Assembly (NCBI GenBank): GCA_022845955.1
Contig: AP025576.1
Coordinates: 5,518,001-5,582,000 of the forward strand
DNA length: 64,000 nucleotides
Direction: 5' to 3'
Source of the DNA: Lachnospiraceae bacterium
GTDB lineage: Bacteria > Bacillota > Clostridia > Lachnospirales > Lachnospiraceae
The translations under genes and the position numbers were made by a program. Below, in pieces: positions 31,606-40,080 of this stretch (position 1 is its first letter; each line of letters opens with the position of its first letter). The notes below the pieces were generated by a model that was not told the DNA's origin, did not search any database, and saw only the letters and a list, made by a program, of their open reading frames with translations.

Positions 31606-32952
31606 ATGGAACGCATTATTCAAAAAGTTACCCCGCCCGCGCGAAAAAAAGCGCCAAAACTAAAGCGCGTGGCGGCCTATGCGCGGGTATCCAGCGGCAG
31701 AGAAGCTCCGCTTCATTCCCTCTCCGCGCAGATCAGCCAGTACAGCGGCATGATCCAGAAAACGCCCGGCTGGCAGTACGCAGGTGTGTATGCCGACGAG
31801 GCGCTGACCGGCACGAAAGACAGCCGTGGCGAATTTCAGCGGCTTCTGGCCGATTGCAGGGCCGGAAAAATCGACATGATAATTACAAAGTCGGTTTCCC
31901 GTTTTGCCCGGAATACAGTGACAACGCTTCGCACCATCCGGGAGCTTCGGCTCATGGGGGTGGACGTTTTCTTTGAAGAACAGAATATCCACACCATGGG
32001 CGAGGATGGCGAGCTTCTGCTTACCCTCCTCGCTGCTTATGCAGAGGAGGAGGCCCGCTCGGTATCTGAAAACCAGAAGTGGCGTATCAAATCCAACTAT
32101 GAGCAGGGCCTGCCTTGGAGCATCACCATGTATGGTTACAGGCAGGTCAACGGGCGATTGGAAGTCGTACCGGAAGAAGCCGAGATCATACGGCTGGCCG
32201 CCGACCTCTATCTGGAAGGTTACGGGCGGTATAAGCTGGAAGATGCCTTTGCCGCCGTGAATATCAAAGGCAGGCATGGTGCCAACATGGGAGGGAACTC
32301 CATCGTTGACCTGATTTGCAACGAGAAAATCGTTGGGGATATGCTGCTGCAAAAGACTTTTGTGGTAGACCCCATCACAAAAGAGGTTCGCAAGAACAAC
32401 GGCGAAAAGCCGCAGTATTTTGTAGAGGGCAGCCATGAAGGGATTCTTGACCGGGAAACCTATGAGAAGGTTCTGGCGGAACGCGCCCGCCGGGCTGCCG
32501 CCTATCAACCGCGCTCCGGGAGTTACGAGCGGAACCGCTTTCCATTCAGCGGGAAGATACATTGCGGTAAATGCGGAAAATCTTTCACCCGGAAGGTTCT
32601 CAACGGCAACACCCCCTATGAAAAGCGGGGCTGGCTATGCCGCACCTTCAACCAGAAAGGCAAGGCGCACTGCGATGCCAAGCAGATCCCGGAGGAAATT
32701 TTGAAACGGGTGAGCGCCGAGGCCATGGGCCTGCCGGAATTTGACGAGGCGGCCTTTGCGGCCAAGGTGGAAGAAATTCAGGTGCCGGAGAACGGCGTGC
32801 TGGTCTTTGTTTTCTATGACGGGCATACCGTAACAAAGACTTGGGACAATCCTTCCCGCCGCCATAGCTGGAACCCGGAGAACCGCCAGCGGGCGTGTGA
32901 ATTGGCGCTCCGGCAGGCCGCAGAAAGGAGGCTTGCCAAATGCCAGCAGTAA
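31606..32952 (+). CDS. Large serine recombinase 1
   Basis: This 448-residue site-specific recombinase has an N-terminal resolvase/invertase catalytic domain with the nucleophile in YARVSS (about residue 28) and the conserved ITKSVSRFARN, FFEEQNIHT and EEEARSVSENQ segments. A recombinase DNA-binding domain (ITMYGYRQVNGRLEVVPEEAEIIRLAADLY) and a zinc ribbon (IHCGKCGKSFTRK with C-terminal WLCRTFNQKGKAHC) follow. It lacks a long C-terminal coiled coil, so it is shorter than its neighbour. It overlaps the next gene by 13 bases, so the pair is co-translated. Confidence 0.9.
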   Translation: MERIIQKVTPPARKKAPKLKRVAAYARVSSGREAPLHSLSAQISQYSGMIQKTPGWQYAGVYADEALTGTKDSRGEFQRLLADCRAGKIDMIITKSVSRFARNTVTTLRTIRELRLMGVDVFFEEQNIHTMGEDGELLLTLLAAYAEEEARSVSENQKWRIKSNYEQGLPWSITMYGYRQVNGRLEVVPEEAEIIRLAADLYLEGYGRYKLEDAFAAVNIKGRHGANMGGNSIVDLICNEKIVGDMLLQKTFVVDPITKEVRKNNGEKPQYFVEGSHEGILDRETYEKVLAERARRAAAYQPRSGSYERNRFPFSGKIHCGKCGKSFTRKVLNGNTPYEKRGWLCRTFNQKGKAHCDAKQIPEEILKRVSAEAMGLPEFDEAAFAAKVEEIQVPENGVLVFVFYDGHTVTKTWDNPSRRHSWNPENRQRACELALRQAAERRLAKCQQ

Positions 32953-34553
32953 CAGCGGCGCGGGTAACGGTTATCCCTGCAAAGAAAGACCGGCTTCCCA
33001 TCAATGTACTGAGCAGCGAGGCCCGCAAGCTGCGGGTGGCAGCCTATGCTCGTGTATCCACCAACAATGAGGAGCAGCTTACCAGCTATGAGGCGCAGGT
33101 GGACTATTATACCCGGTACATTCAATCTAAGGACGAGTGGCAGTTTGTAGAGGTTTATACCGACGAGGGCATTTCTGCCACCAACACCAAAAAGCGCGAC
33201 GGCTTCAACCGCATGGTGGCTGATGCGCTGGCGGGTAAAATCGACCTGATTATCACGAAATCTATCAGCCGGTTCGCCCGCAATACGGTGGATACCTTAA
33301 CCACGGTGCGCAAGCTCAAAGAAAAGGGCATTGAGGTTTTCTTTGAAAAAGAGAATATCCGCACCTTGGACGGAAAAGGCGAGCTGCTTATTACCATCAT
33401 GTCCTCGCTGGCGCAGGAAGAAAGCCGCTCCATTTCTGAGAACGTCACATGGGGCCAGCGCAAGCGTTTTGCAGACGGAAAGGTAAGCCTTCCTTACCGA
33501 CGCTTCCTCGGCTATGAAAAAGGCCCGGACGGGCTGCCGGTCATTGTAGAGTCCGAGGCGGTGATTATCCGGCTGATTTACCGCCTGTTCCTCTATGGTA
33601 AATCCCCTTCGGCCATCGCCACCTACCTCACCGACGAGGGTATTCCCACGCCGGGCGGCAAAAAGGTGTGGCGGGCCAAGGTGGTGGAGAGCATCCTCAC
33701 CAACGAAAAGTACAAAGGCGACGCGCTCCTGCAGAAGAAATTCACAGTGGATTTCCTCACCAAAAAGCAAAAGGTCAACGAAGGCGAGGTGCCGCAGTAT
33801 TATGTGACGAACAGCCATCCGGCCATTATTGAACCGGAGCTTTTCGACCTCGTACAATACGAGCTGAAAACCCGCAAGACGGATGGGCGCTTTACGAGCT
33901 GCCTGCATCCATTTTCCGGGCGCATTATCTGCGGCGAGTGTGGCGGCATTTATGGCAGCAAGGTCTGGCACTCCAACACGGAGAACCGGAGCCTTGTATG
34001 GCAGTGTAACGAAAAATACCGGGGACAGCATTGTTCCACGCCCCATCTTACAGAGGGTGAAATCAAAGCCGCATTTCTGGCCGCCTTCAATATCGTGCTG
34101 GGGAACCGGGACGAGATTATAGAGGCATACGAGGAAGTAATCGCGGCGCTGACCGATACGGCAGACTTGGATGCAGAACAGGAAACCTTGGAAAATGAAA
34201 GCGAGGTTGTACTGGGGCTTATTCAGAAAATCATTTCTGAAAATGCGCAAACCGCCATGGATCAGGAAGAATACAACCGCCGGTATGACGCTTACTCTGA
34301 GCGGTTTGAAGCCGCCCGGAAACGGCTGGCGGAGATCGCAGAGCTTCGGCAGGGACGTAATGCCAAAAAGACAAGAATCCGGCTGTTCATGGAAAACATG
34401 AACAGCCATCAGGAACTGGTGCAATCCTTTGACGAGGAGCTTTGGTATTCCACGGTGGACTATGTGACGGTTTACGAAGATAAAAGGCTGGTGTTCACCT
34501 TCCGCGACGGGCGGCAGGTCGAAATCACGGCAGAATTATGGAGGGCAGCATAA
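32940..34553 (+). CDS. Large serine recombinase 2
   Basis: This 537-residue recombinase has the catalytic start YARVSTNNEEQLTSYEAQVDYY, then ITKSISRFARNTVDTLTTVRKLKEKGIEVFFEKENI. A recombinase domain (LGYEKGPDGLPVIVESEAVIIRLIYRLFLYGKSP) and a zinc ribbon (RIICGECGGIYGSK and VWQCNEKYRGQHC) follow. A helical coiled-coil C-terminus (about 395-480) comes last. All catalytic positions I can judge are present, so this and recombinase 1 are the likely integrases of the prophage. Confidence 0.9.
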   Translation: MPAVTAARVTVIPAKKDRLPINVLSSEARKLRVAAYARVSTNNEEQLTSYEAQVDYYTRYIQSKDEWQFVEVYTDEGISATNTKKRDGFNRMVADALAGKIDLIITKSISRFARNTVDTLTTVRKLKEKGIEVFFEKENIRTLDGKGELLITIMSSLAQEESRSISENVTWGQRKRFADGKVSLPYRRFLGYEKGPDGLPVIVESEAVIIRLIYRLFLYGKSPSAIATYLTDEGIPTPGGKKVWRAKVVESILTNEKYKGDALLQKKFTVDFLTKKQKVNEGEVPQYYVTNSHPAIIEPELFDLVQYELKTRKTDGRFTSCLHPFSGRIICGECGGIYGSKVWHSNTENRSLVWQCNEKYRGQHCSTPHLTEGEIKAAFLAAFNIVLGNRDEIIEAYEEVIAALTDTADLDAEQETLENESEVVLGLIQKIISENAQTAMDQEEYNRRYDAYSERFEAARKRLAEIAELRQGRNAKKTRIRLFMENMNSHQELVQSFDEELWYSTVDYVTVYEDKRLVFTFRDGRQVEITAELWRAA

Positions 34554-34945
34554 TGGAGAAGGAAGCAAGGAAAGCAATGCGGGTGGCGGTCTATTGCCGC
34601 CTCGCCCGCGCGGATCAAGACGATACCTTGTTAGAGGTGCAGAAAGAACGGCTGCGCATATATGCCAAAGAGCGCGGCTATGATATTGTGGCGGAAATAG
34701 CCGAGATCGGCAGCGGCCTTTCCCTGAACCGTCCCGGCATCCGGGAAATGGCCGGGCTGGCCCACCGCCACATGATAGACGCGGTTTTAGTCAGCGATAT
34801 TTCCCGCCTTTGCCGGGATTGCGGACAGGCGCTGCGGTTAGAAGGAAAGCCCAAAAAGCAAGGGGTTTCCATTGAGAGCATAAAGGGCAACCCGCTCACG
34901 GAATACCGGCGAGCCAGAATTGCGCTGGGCTGTATAATGAAATAA
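34553..34945 (+). CDS. Truncated recombinase-like protein lacking the catalytic serine
   Basis: This 130-residue protein has only the resolvase catalytic fold. Recognisable parts are MRVAVYCRLARADQDDTLLEVQKERLRIYAKERG, LNRPGIREMAGLAHRHMIDAVLVSDISRLCRD and EYRRARIALGC. Where active enzymes have Y-x-R-V-S, this reads YCRLA, so the nucleophile is missing. It may be a regulatory subunit of the two active recombinases. It overlaps the previous stop by one base (TAATG), with GGAGGG upstream. Confidence 0.8.
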   Translation: MEKEARKAMRVAVYCRLARADQDDTLLEVQKERLRIYAKERGYDIVAEIAEIGSGLSLNRPGIREMAGLAHRHMIDAVLVSDISRLCRDCGQALRLEGKPKKQGVSIESIKGNPLTEYRRARIALGCIMK

Positions 34946-34992
34946 GGCAAAGAGAAAACCGCAGGTTCCGGCCTGCGGTCTTTTTCTTTGCC
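34946..34992. terminator. Bidirectional terminator between recombinases and XRE gene
   Basis: GGCAAAGA at 34946-34953 and an 8-bp core ACCGCAGG/CCTGCGGT (34958-34979) form a long stem with the mirrored TTTTTCTTTGCC. There are T runs on both strands. It separates two convergent units. Confidence 0.8.
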
Positions 34993-34994
34993 CT

Positions 34995-35300
34995 CTACTG
35001 TAAGGTGCTTATAAATTCAAGCAGCAGGGCTTTTTGCTTCTCGGTGAGTATACTCCATTTTGCAAAAAGCTCGCGCTGTTCATCCGTTATTTCCACAGCT
35101 TCTCCGCCTTCCGCGAAAAACTGTGCTAAGGTTATTCCAAACGCACGACAAATCACTTCCAGCGTGGGAAGCGTCGGCGCATTATTCCTTTTGAAAAGGT
35201 TGGTTATTGTGGAGTGAGATAGATTTGCCTCTTTTGCCAGCCTGTAATCCGTCCAGCCGCGCTCCTCCATGAGCTGCTTGATTCGCTTCTGTGCGTCCAT
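34995..35300 (-). CDS. XRE-family transcriptional regulator
   Basis: This 101-residue repressor-like protein has an N-terminal XRE helix-turn-helix (RIKQLMEERGWTDYRLAKEANLSHSTITNLFKRNNAPTLPTLEVICRAFGITLAQFF, residues 6-63). A helical C-terminus with EQRELFAKWSILTEKQKALLLEFI follows. It reads toward the recombinases. Two CCCANNTGGG sites lie upstream at 35334 and 35379, plausible operators. It is a good candidate for a phage repressor or excision regulator. Confidence 0.85.
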   Translation of the reverse strand: MDAQKRIKQLMEERGWTDYRLAKEANLSHSTITNLFKRNNAPTLPTLEVICRAFGITLAQFFAEGGEAVEITDEQRELFAKWSILTEKQKALLLEFISTLQ

Positions 35301-35333
35301 TCCATCACCTGCCCATCTGTATCTATTCTAATT

Positions 35334-35388
35334 CCCAAATGGGTGGTATAATAGTCACAATCGGTGGCTACCATATTTCCCAAGTGGG
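35334..35388. promoter_or_regulatory. Divergent control region with two CCCANNTGGG operator-like sites
   Basis: CCCAAATGGG (35334-35343) and CCCAAGTGGG (35379-35388) share arms CCCA/TGGG, centres 45 bases apart. TATAAT at 35347-35352 reads rightward just after the first site. The region lies between the XRE gene and the rightward small gene, so the XRE protein probably binds here. Confidence 0.5.
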
Positions 35389-35454
35389 GCATAGAGTAGT
35401 TTATATCATGGGCCGAACATGGAGATACTACTCATACAGACAGGAGGCTTTACA

Positions 35455-35709
35455 TTGCAAGAGAATAAAAAAGATTTCTTCGCCATGCTGGCGGAGCGGG
35501 ATCATACGACCGTGGAAAAGGTCAAAGAGAAAATCTCAAAGCGGATATGGGAGGGTCTGCATGACCCTGACCCGGAGCGCCGGGCGCAATGGGAACGGAT
35601 ACCATGCGCTGGGGATGTGCCTACCCCGGAGGAATGGCTGCGCTATTCTGTGGAACGGCTGAAAGAAGATGGCCGGGAGGCTTTGCTGCGGCACTACCTC
35701 ATAGATTAG
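35455..35709 (+). CDS. Small helical protein (Spo0A C-terminal-like pattern), unknown function
   Basis: This 84-residue protein begins MQENKKDFFAMLAERDHTT and continues with VEKVKEKISKRIWEGLHDPDPERRAQWERIP and PTPEEWLRYSVERL. The order resembles short Firmicute proteins annotated with a Spo0A C-terminal-like helix-turn-helix, but I cannot confirm it. The start is TTG 35455, 7 bases after AGGAGG, rather than the in-frame ATG 35419. It is followed by a terminator at 35767. Confidence 0.6.
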   Translation: MQENKKDFFAMLAERDHTTVEKVKEKISKRIWEGLHDPDPERRAQWERIPCAGDVPTPEEWLRYSVERLKEDGREALLRHYLID

Positions 35710-35766
35710 GGGTGTGCATTTCAAAGGCGAAGAAATACAATATATAGATATGCAGGCAGAAGAAGA

Positions 35767-35805
35767 GCGGGAATGAACACCTCATGTTGTGTTTTCCCGC
35801 TTTTT
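35767..35805 (+). terminator. Intrinsic terminator, possible right margin of prophage module
   Basis: GCGGGAA (35767-35773) and TTCCCGC (35794-35800) with inner ACAC/GTGT pairs, followed by five T. Confidence 0.75.
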
Positions 35806-35908
35806 ATTTCCGCCGTACTGTATGAAATGTTGTCCCTTTAGACAGGTAAATAAAACAATAGTGAGATTTACCTATTTTTTTTAGTTACTTAATGCCAAAA
35901 TGTACAAT

Positions 35909-35975
35909 ACGTTTATGTGACGTATTATAACTCATGTTTCATGATAAAGTCAATAAAAATAAGTCACATAAACGT
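35909..35975. repeat. Perfect 13-bp inverted repeat upstream of second XRE gene
   Basis: ACGTTTATGTGAC (35909-35921) and GTCACATAAACGT (35963-35975) are exact reverse complements separated by 41 bases. The right arm ends 10 bases before ATG 35986. This suggests an operator pair that could loop, probably autoregulatory. Confidence 0.6.
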
Positions 35976-35985
35976 AGGGAACGAA

Positions 35986-36255
35986 ATGAAGAAAATAACT
36001 TTTGGCGATAACAAAAATATAATTGGGAAAAATCTGAAAAGCATAAGAAAAGAAAGGCATTTGACACAGGGTGAACTGGCTGCCAAAATGCAGACGTTTA
36101 ATGTTAATATTGACCAACAAATGATCAGCAAAATTGAAAATAACGCCCGTATTGTAACCGATTATGAATTAGCCAGCCTTTGTTATATTCTTGGAGTGGA
36201 TATCAAGGAAATGCTGCAAAATATAGACGAGGTTTTACGAATAAATAAAACATAG
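35986..36255 (+). CDS. XRE-family regulator, AT-rich
   Basis: An 89-residue XRE protein: IIGKNLKSIRKERHLTQGELAAKMQTFNVNIDQQMISKIENNARIVTDYELASLCYILGVDIKEML covers the complete helix-turn-helix domain. The gene and its upstream region are markedly AT-rich compared with both neighbours, a sign of separate acquisition. ATG 35986 was chosen over 35917 because GGGAACG precedes it and the 13-bp inverted repeat lies just upstream. Confidence 0.82.
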   Translation: MKKITFGDNKNIIGKNLKSIRKERHLTQGELAAKMQTFNVNIDQQMISKIENNARIVTDYELASLCYILGVDIKEMLQNIDEVLRINKT

Positions 36256-36369
36256 CACTTACCGGCAACAGACAGGGGCCGGTTTTCCCCGACCCCTGCG
36301 TAATGATCTGTGCGTCTGGTACGGTACCGGACAGGATACCCCGGCAAACGGGAGCTTCCCCCTTCCCAT

Positions 36370-37611
36370 CTACTGAAAATGTCTGCAATATCCCCGCACC
36401 GAAAGGCCCGCAAACACCGGAATTTCCGCCAAGGCCGCGCCAAGAATCACGAAAGGTGCCCACAGGCTGTATCCGCCTATATGCAGGAAATTAAAATTGG
36501 TTACCTCCGAAGCAAAACCTCCCAATATCGAGATACCTCCCGACGGCAGAATGCACCGCAGCCAGGACACCCCATTTCCTGAAGAGGCCATGAACAAAAT
36601 GATGGGACTGAGAAAAAACAACAGCGACAGAGCCAGCGCGCTTACCGTGGTTTTACAACGCGAGGAAAGAAACAGCGTAAAACAGACAGACGCCAGCAGG
36701 CATGCAAAACCGGCCGCAGTCACAATGAGCTGAAGCTGCCCGATATTCAAATCGCTCAAGCTCACCGTGGAAAAGACCAGCTGCATGGAACTTTTCAGCA
36801 TATCCCAGCCGAAAAAGCTGTTGGAAAGGATCAGATGCCAGGACGCACACAGGAGAAAGGAAACGGATGTGATCACCAGCGCAGACGCCAGCTTCACTAC
36901 CGCCAGCCGCCCTTTTCCATACCTGGTACAGCGCAGGATATCATCCGCATGGGTCTGGTAATCGGCGGAATAAACCGGTGCGGCGATAATAACACAGAAC
37001 AGCGTCAAAAGAAATACCGTGAGCATCTGGTAATCATAGGCATTTGTGCTGTAGCCCGGATAATAAGTAAAAGGCATTTTTACCTTTGCATACATCTTCT
37101 CCGCCTGTTGTGCCGCCTCCGGATGATTTTTCTGCTCCAGCTTCATCAGGTCGTTAAGATGGACAGGACACTGTTCATAAAAATGATCCAGCCATTCCGG
37201 ATCCAGGCCGATTATTCCTGGCGCCATACCCGTTTCCGCATCTGCATACACCTCCGTTATCCTGGAAAGCAGGGGCGCCACGGGAAGTATTTTTTCCACG
37301 TAAACCTCTGTGGGCAGCTGATAAGCATAGGTCTTATCATATTCCGCAAGCATCTGCCCGGCGGTTTCAACCGCTTTCTTCAGCTGTTCCTGTGTGATCT
37401 CCCCGGACAGCCCCGCCTGGGCCTGCTTTGTCAGCCGGATTGCATCCAGCCCCGTGATTTCCTGTTCCTTTCCCTCTTCTCCGATATTCCTGATTTCAAA
37501 TGTCACCGGCAGCCAGGCCATCAGCGAAGACAGCCCAAAGGCGGCCAGCAGCAGAATCCAGGTTGTCCTGGTGTGCAGTACTCTCTTTATTTCCAATCGG
37601 AACAATCTCAT
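36370..37611 (-). CDS. ABC-2 type exporter permease
   Basis: This 413-residue membrane protein has a first membrane segment near residues 13-33 (TTWILLLAAFGLSSLMAWLPV) and a roughly 160-residue extracellular helical domain. A cluster of membrane helices follows from about 200 (MLTVFLLTLFCVIIAAPVYSADYQ, LASALVITSVSFLLCASW, LSLLFFLSPIILFMASS) with a C-terminal VILGAALAEIPVFAGL. This is the ABC-2 permease layout. It is translationally coupled (4-base overlap) to the ATPase gene upstream. The substrate is unknown. Confidence 0.82.
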   Translation of the reverse strand: MRLFRLEIKRVLHTRTTWILLLAAFGLSSLMAWLPVTFEIRNIGEEGKEQEITGLDAIRLTKQAQAGLSGEITQEQLKKAVETAGQMLAEYDKTYAYQLPTEVYVEKILPVAPLLSRITEVYADAETGMAPGIIGLDPEWLDHFYEQCPVHLNDLMKLEQKNHPEAAQQAEKMYAKVKMPFTYYPGYSTNAYDYQMLTVFLLTLFCVIIAAPVYSADYQTHADDILRCTRYGKGRLAVVKLASALVITSVSFLLCASWHLILSNSFFGWDMLKSSMQLVFSTVSLSDLNIGQLQLIVTAAGFACLLASVCFTLFLSSRCKTTVSALALSLLFFLSPIILFMASSGNGVSWLRCILPSGGISILGGFASEVTNFNFLHIGGYSLWAPFVILGAALAEIPVFAGLSVRGYCRHFQ

Positions 37612-38519
37612 CGTTTTTTTCCTCCTTCCGTCCTGTCCGTTTCTTCCCCTTCTTTATCGGTCCCCTGGGGAAAAAGCCAGAGATACAGATCCTCCAGCCG
37701 GGGTTCCTGCCAAACACCGCTTTCCGTTTTATCCCCCAGATAACGGATCGTAATCTCTCCGTCCGGCTCGTTTTTCAAATTGACGATACGAAGCCTTTTT
37801 TCATATTCCATAAGCATCCCGGCCGGGATCTTTTCGGAAAAAACCTTTCCTTCCATACGCGTTACCAGTTCCTGGGTGGTCCCGGTTTCTATGATCCTTC
37901 CATCCTTCATAATAGCGTTTTTCATAGCAATGTATTCCACATCCGGCACGATATGGGTGGATATCACCACGATCCTGTCATGGGCAAATTCGGAAAGCAG
38001 GTTGCGGAAGCGGACCCGTTCTCCCGGATCCAGACCGCTTGTGGGTTCATCCAGAATCAGGATTTCCGGCTCATTTAACAGTGCCTGGGCAATCCCCACC
38101 CGCCTTTTCATACCTCCCGAAAGCTTCACAATCTTTTTGTTCCTCACATCCTTCAGGGTCAGCGTTTCCAGCAGCTCTCCTATTTTTTCCCGGGACTGCC
38201 CGGGCTTAAGCCCCTTCAGGGCCGCGATATATTCCAGATAATCCCGGACGGTAAATTCCGGATAGAAACCGAATTCCTGAGGCAGGTATCCGAAGATATC
38301 CCGATACGCCTCCCCCAGGCTGTCTATCCGCACGCCGTCATAGATAATCTGCCCTTCATCCGGCTTCAGAATTCCTGCTATCATACGCATCAGCGTTGTT
38401 TTTCCCGCCCCATTGGCGCCAAGAAGCCCCCAGACACCGGGCGTTATCCGCAAAGAGACACTATCCACCGCTTTTTTATCCTGAAAGCGCTTGCTCACCT
38501 GTTCCAAACATAATTCCAT
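37608..38519 (-). CDS. ABC exporter ATP-binding protein
   Basis: This 303-residue ATPase has Walker A GANGAGKTT (about 35-43), Q-loop LPQEFGFYPEF, signature LSGGMKRRVGIAQALL and Walker B ILILDEPTSGLDPGE, then VISTHIVPDVEYIA. The C-terminal 80 residues are a regulatory extension usual for ABC-2 drug or lantibiotic-type exporters. It pairs with the permease downstream and lies behind the ECF sigma/membrane protein pair, so the transporter may be stress-regulated. Confidence 0.9.
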   Translation of the reverse strand: MELCLEQVSKRFQDKKAVDSVSLRITPGVWGLLGANGAGKTTLMRMIAGILKPDEGQIIYDGVRIDSLGEAYRDIFGYLPQEFGFYPEFTVRDYLEYIAALKGLKPGQSREKIGELLETLTLKDVRNKKIVKLSGGMKRRVGIAQALLNEPEILILDEPTSGLDPGERVRFRNLLSEFAHDRIVVISTHIVPDVEYIAMKNAIMKDGRIIETGTTQELVTRMEGKVFSEKIPAGMLMEYEKRLRIVNLKNEPDGEITIRYLGDKTESGVWQEPRLEDLYLWLFPQGTDKEGEETDRTEGGKKR

Positions 38520-38558
38520 AATAACCTCGATTCCCGGAAAATCCTTTCCGCTGCGTTA

Positions 38559-38586
38559 TAACCGTTCCGCTATGTCCGAACGGTTA
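38559..38586 (-). promoter_or_regulatory. Hairpin in sigma-operon intergenic gap
   Basis: TAACCGTTC (38559-38567) and GAACGGTTA (38578-38586) pair perfectly. It lies in the 123-base gap between the membrane protein and ABC genes. There is no clear T run, so it may be an mRNA processing or stability element rather than a terminator. Confidence 0.4.
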
Positions 38587-38642
38587 CGTTTCGTTTCCTG
38601 CTTTGTTCCCGCCCCCACAGATACGGCCTTCACGGTACAGTC

Positions 38643-39449
38643 TTATATCCCGCACAGTGCATAAGCCCTGTGCAGCCGTCCATACTGCCGTACCATAAAA
38701 GCCAGAAGACAAAGGCATACAAGCCCCCATCCGGCTGTGAACGTCTGGCGGAAAAAGACCGGATAGTATTCACTGCATATCCCAAAGACCAGCAGCAGGG
38801 CGGCGCATACACAGACGCTGCTGAGGGGAAAATAACGCAGTTTTAAATGAACCAGCAGATAAAACAGGACCGCTGCTGCCGCAAGAAACGGGACCGCCAG
38901 ATACAGGACCGCGCTGCCGTACTCCAAAGGCGTTTTACGGACCGTGAGAACCAAAAGCATAAGAAGGCCGGCCATATCCCCCACCCCGGCAAGTACGATC
39001 CAGGAGGCCAGCAGCTTTCCCGCAGACATCCTGGAAGCCGCCTCCGTTTCATACATCCGGCAGCGCAGGGATCTCTGCAGGAAAGGAATCGCCGTCATGG
39101 CAGCCAATACCGCGCAGCAGCATAGCAGGAACGGGATTTTATCCCGGCTGATCTGGTATATATCCCCGGAAACCCGGAAAAGGAAAAGACCCGCAGCCCC
39201 GAACACGGCCGCCTGCAGAATCCATATTTTCCACCCGGTAAACCGAATCTGCAAAAGCAGGAACTCCCCGAACCGGATTCTTTCCCTTTTATTCCCCGCA
39301 CATAAGGATGTCTCCCGGAGTGCGGCATCCGTTATCTTACCATATTCCTCCTGAACGGCCGCTATCGTCCTTTCCATGCCGCTCGTTTCCCGGCCGGCCC
39401 CCGCCGCTTTCAGCTGTTCACCCAACTGCTTTTTCCAGTTATTTCCCAT
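38643..39449 (-). CDS. Membrane protein paired with ECF sigma factor (possible anti-sigma)
   Basis: This 268-residue protein has a cytoplasmic N-terminus of about 75 residues without a zinc-binding anti-sigma motif. Six likely membrane helices follow (around 73-90, 105-122, 150-170, 180-200, 205-225, 235-253). It overlaps the sigma factor gene by 11 bases, the usual arrangement for a membrane-bound regulator of an ECF sigma factor. The anti-sigma role is inferred from context only. Confidence 0.7.
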   Translation of the reverse strand: MGNNWKKQLGEQLKAAGAGRETSGMERTIAAVQEEYGKITDAALRETSLCAGNKRERIRFGEFLLLQIRFTGWKIWILQAAVFGAAGLFLFRVSGDIYQISRDKIPFLLCCCAVLAAMTAIPFLQRSLRCRMYETEAASRMSAGKLLASWIVLAGVGDMAGLLMLLVLTVRKTPLEYGSAVLYLAVPFLAAAAVLFYLLVHLKLRYFPLSSVCVCAALLLVFGICSEYYPVFFRQTFTAGWGLVCLCLLAFMVRQYGRLHRAYALCGI

Positions 39450-39966
39450 GCTTCCCTCCTCCTTCCTGAATCTCCTTTTTCAGCTGCTTTAACGCCCTGC
39501 GCAGCCTCGACTGCACCGTCCGCAGAGGCAGATCCAGTACGGCTCCTATTTCCCGAAGCGTCAGCTCCTGTGCAAAACGCAGCAGTACGATTTCTTTCTG
39601 ATTCTCAGGCAGCCCTCCCACAAGCAGACAGAAATCCGCGTCTTCCTCCGCCCGGACGAATTCCCGTTCCGTATATTCCAGCTCCTCCGGCAAAGGATCC
39701 GCCCTCTTTTTCCGCCACAAATCAATACAGGTGTTTTTTGCTATCTGGTACAGAAAAGGCTTGAATTTCCCCTTATGCTCATACCTGTCAAGCAAACGGA
39801 CCGCCTTCAGAAAGGTATCCTGGGCGGCATCCTCCGCCGCCATCCGGTCGGGCGCATGCCACAGGCAGTACCTCAGTATTTCCGGATAATACAGCTTCAC
39901 CAGATCCTCCAGTGCCGTCTCCTCACCCTGCTTCAGTTTTTTGAATAATTCATCTTCACGCGTCAA
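39439..39966 (-). CDS. ECF-type RNA polymerase sigma factor
   Basis: This 175-residue sigma-70 protein has region 2 (ALEDLVKLYYPEILRYCLWHAPDRMAAEDAAQDTFLKAVRLLDRYEHKGKFKPFLYQIAKNTCIDLWRKK) and region 4 (GLPENQKEIVLLRFAQELTLREIGAVLDLPLRTVQSRLRRALKQLKKEI). The start is TTG 39966, 6 bases after AGGAGG on the minus strand; the longer frame to 40167 runs through a hairpin cluster. It heads an operon with the membrane protein and the ABC exporter. Confidence 0.88.
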   Translation of the reverse strand: MTREDELFKKLKQGEETALEDLVKLYYPEILRYCLWHAPDRMAAEDAAQDTFLKAVRLLDRYEHKGKFKPFLYQIAKNTCIDLWRKKRADPLPEELEYTEREFVRAEEDADFCLLVGGLPENQKEIVLLRFAQELTLREIGAVLDLPLRTVQSRLRRALKQLKKEIQEGGGKHGK

Positions 39967-40041
39967 GTGTTTCCTCCTGAGGGCGTCCCCTCTATCTATA
40001 TAAACGTATGAAAAGAGGGTAAATGATTCAGCTTCTAAAAA

Positions 40042-40077
40042 GTCAAATACCCCGCAGCTCGCTGCGGGGTATTTGAC
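40042..40077 (-). terminator. Strong terminator hairpin (first of three)
   Basis: A 16-bp perfect stem (40042-40057 with 40062-40077) closes a CTCG loop. On the minus strand it is followed by five T. It ends the solute-binding protein/AraC transcript before the sigma operon. Confidence 0.75.
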
Positions 40078-40080
40078 CCT

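Larger units (their letters stand above)
1..35805. mobile_element. HK97-type siphovirus prophage, left end outside window
   Basis: A contiguous rightward block carries replication, packaging, head, tail, lysis and integration genes in the classic siphovirus order, so this is a prophage. The left end is not in the window. The right boundary is uncertain. The last confident phage gene is the third recombinase, ending at 34945; the leftward XRE gene and the small genes up to the terminator at about 35805 may be its immunity region or flanking DNA. A sharp shift to AT-rich sequence occurs after 35.8 kb, and host-like leftward operons begin at 36.37 kb. I could not identify attL or attR core repeats. 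Confidence 0.85.

Noticed and set aside
36273-36298. Terminator between the second XRE gene and the ABC permease
   Set aside because: CAGGGG/CCCCTG can pair, but there is no T run on either strand; evidence is too weak to call.
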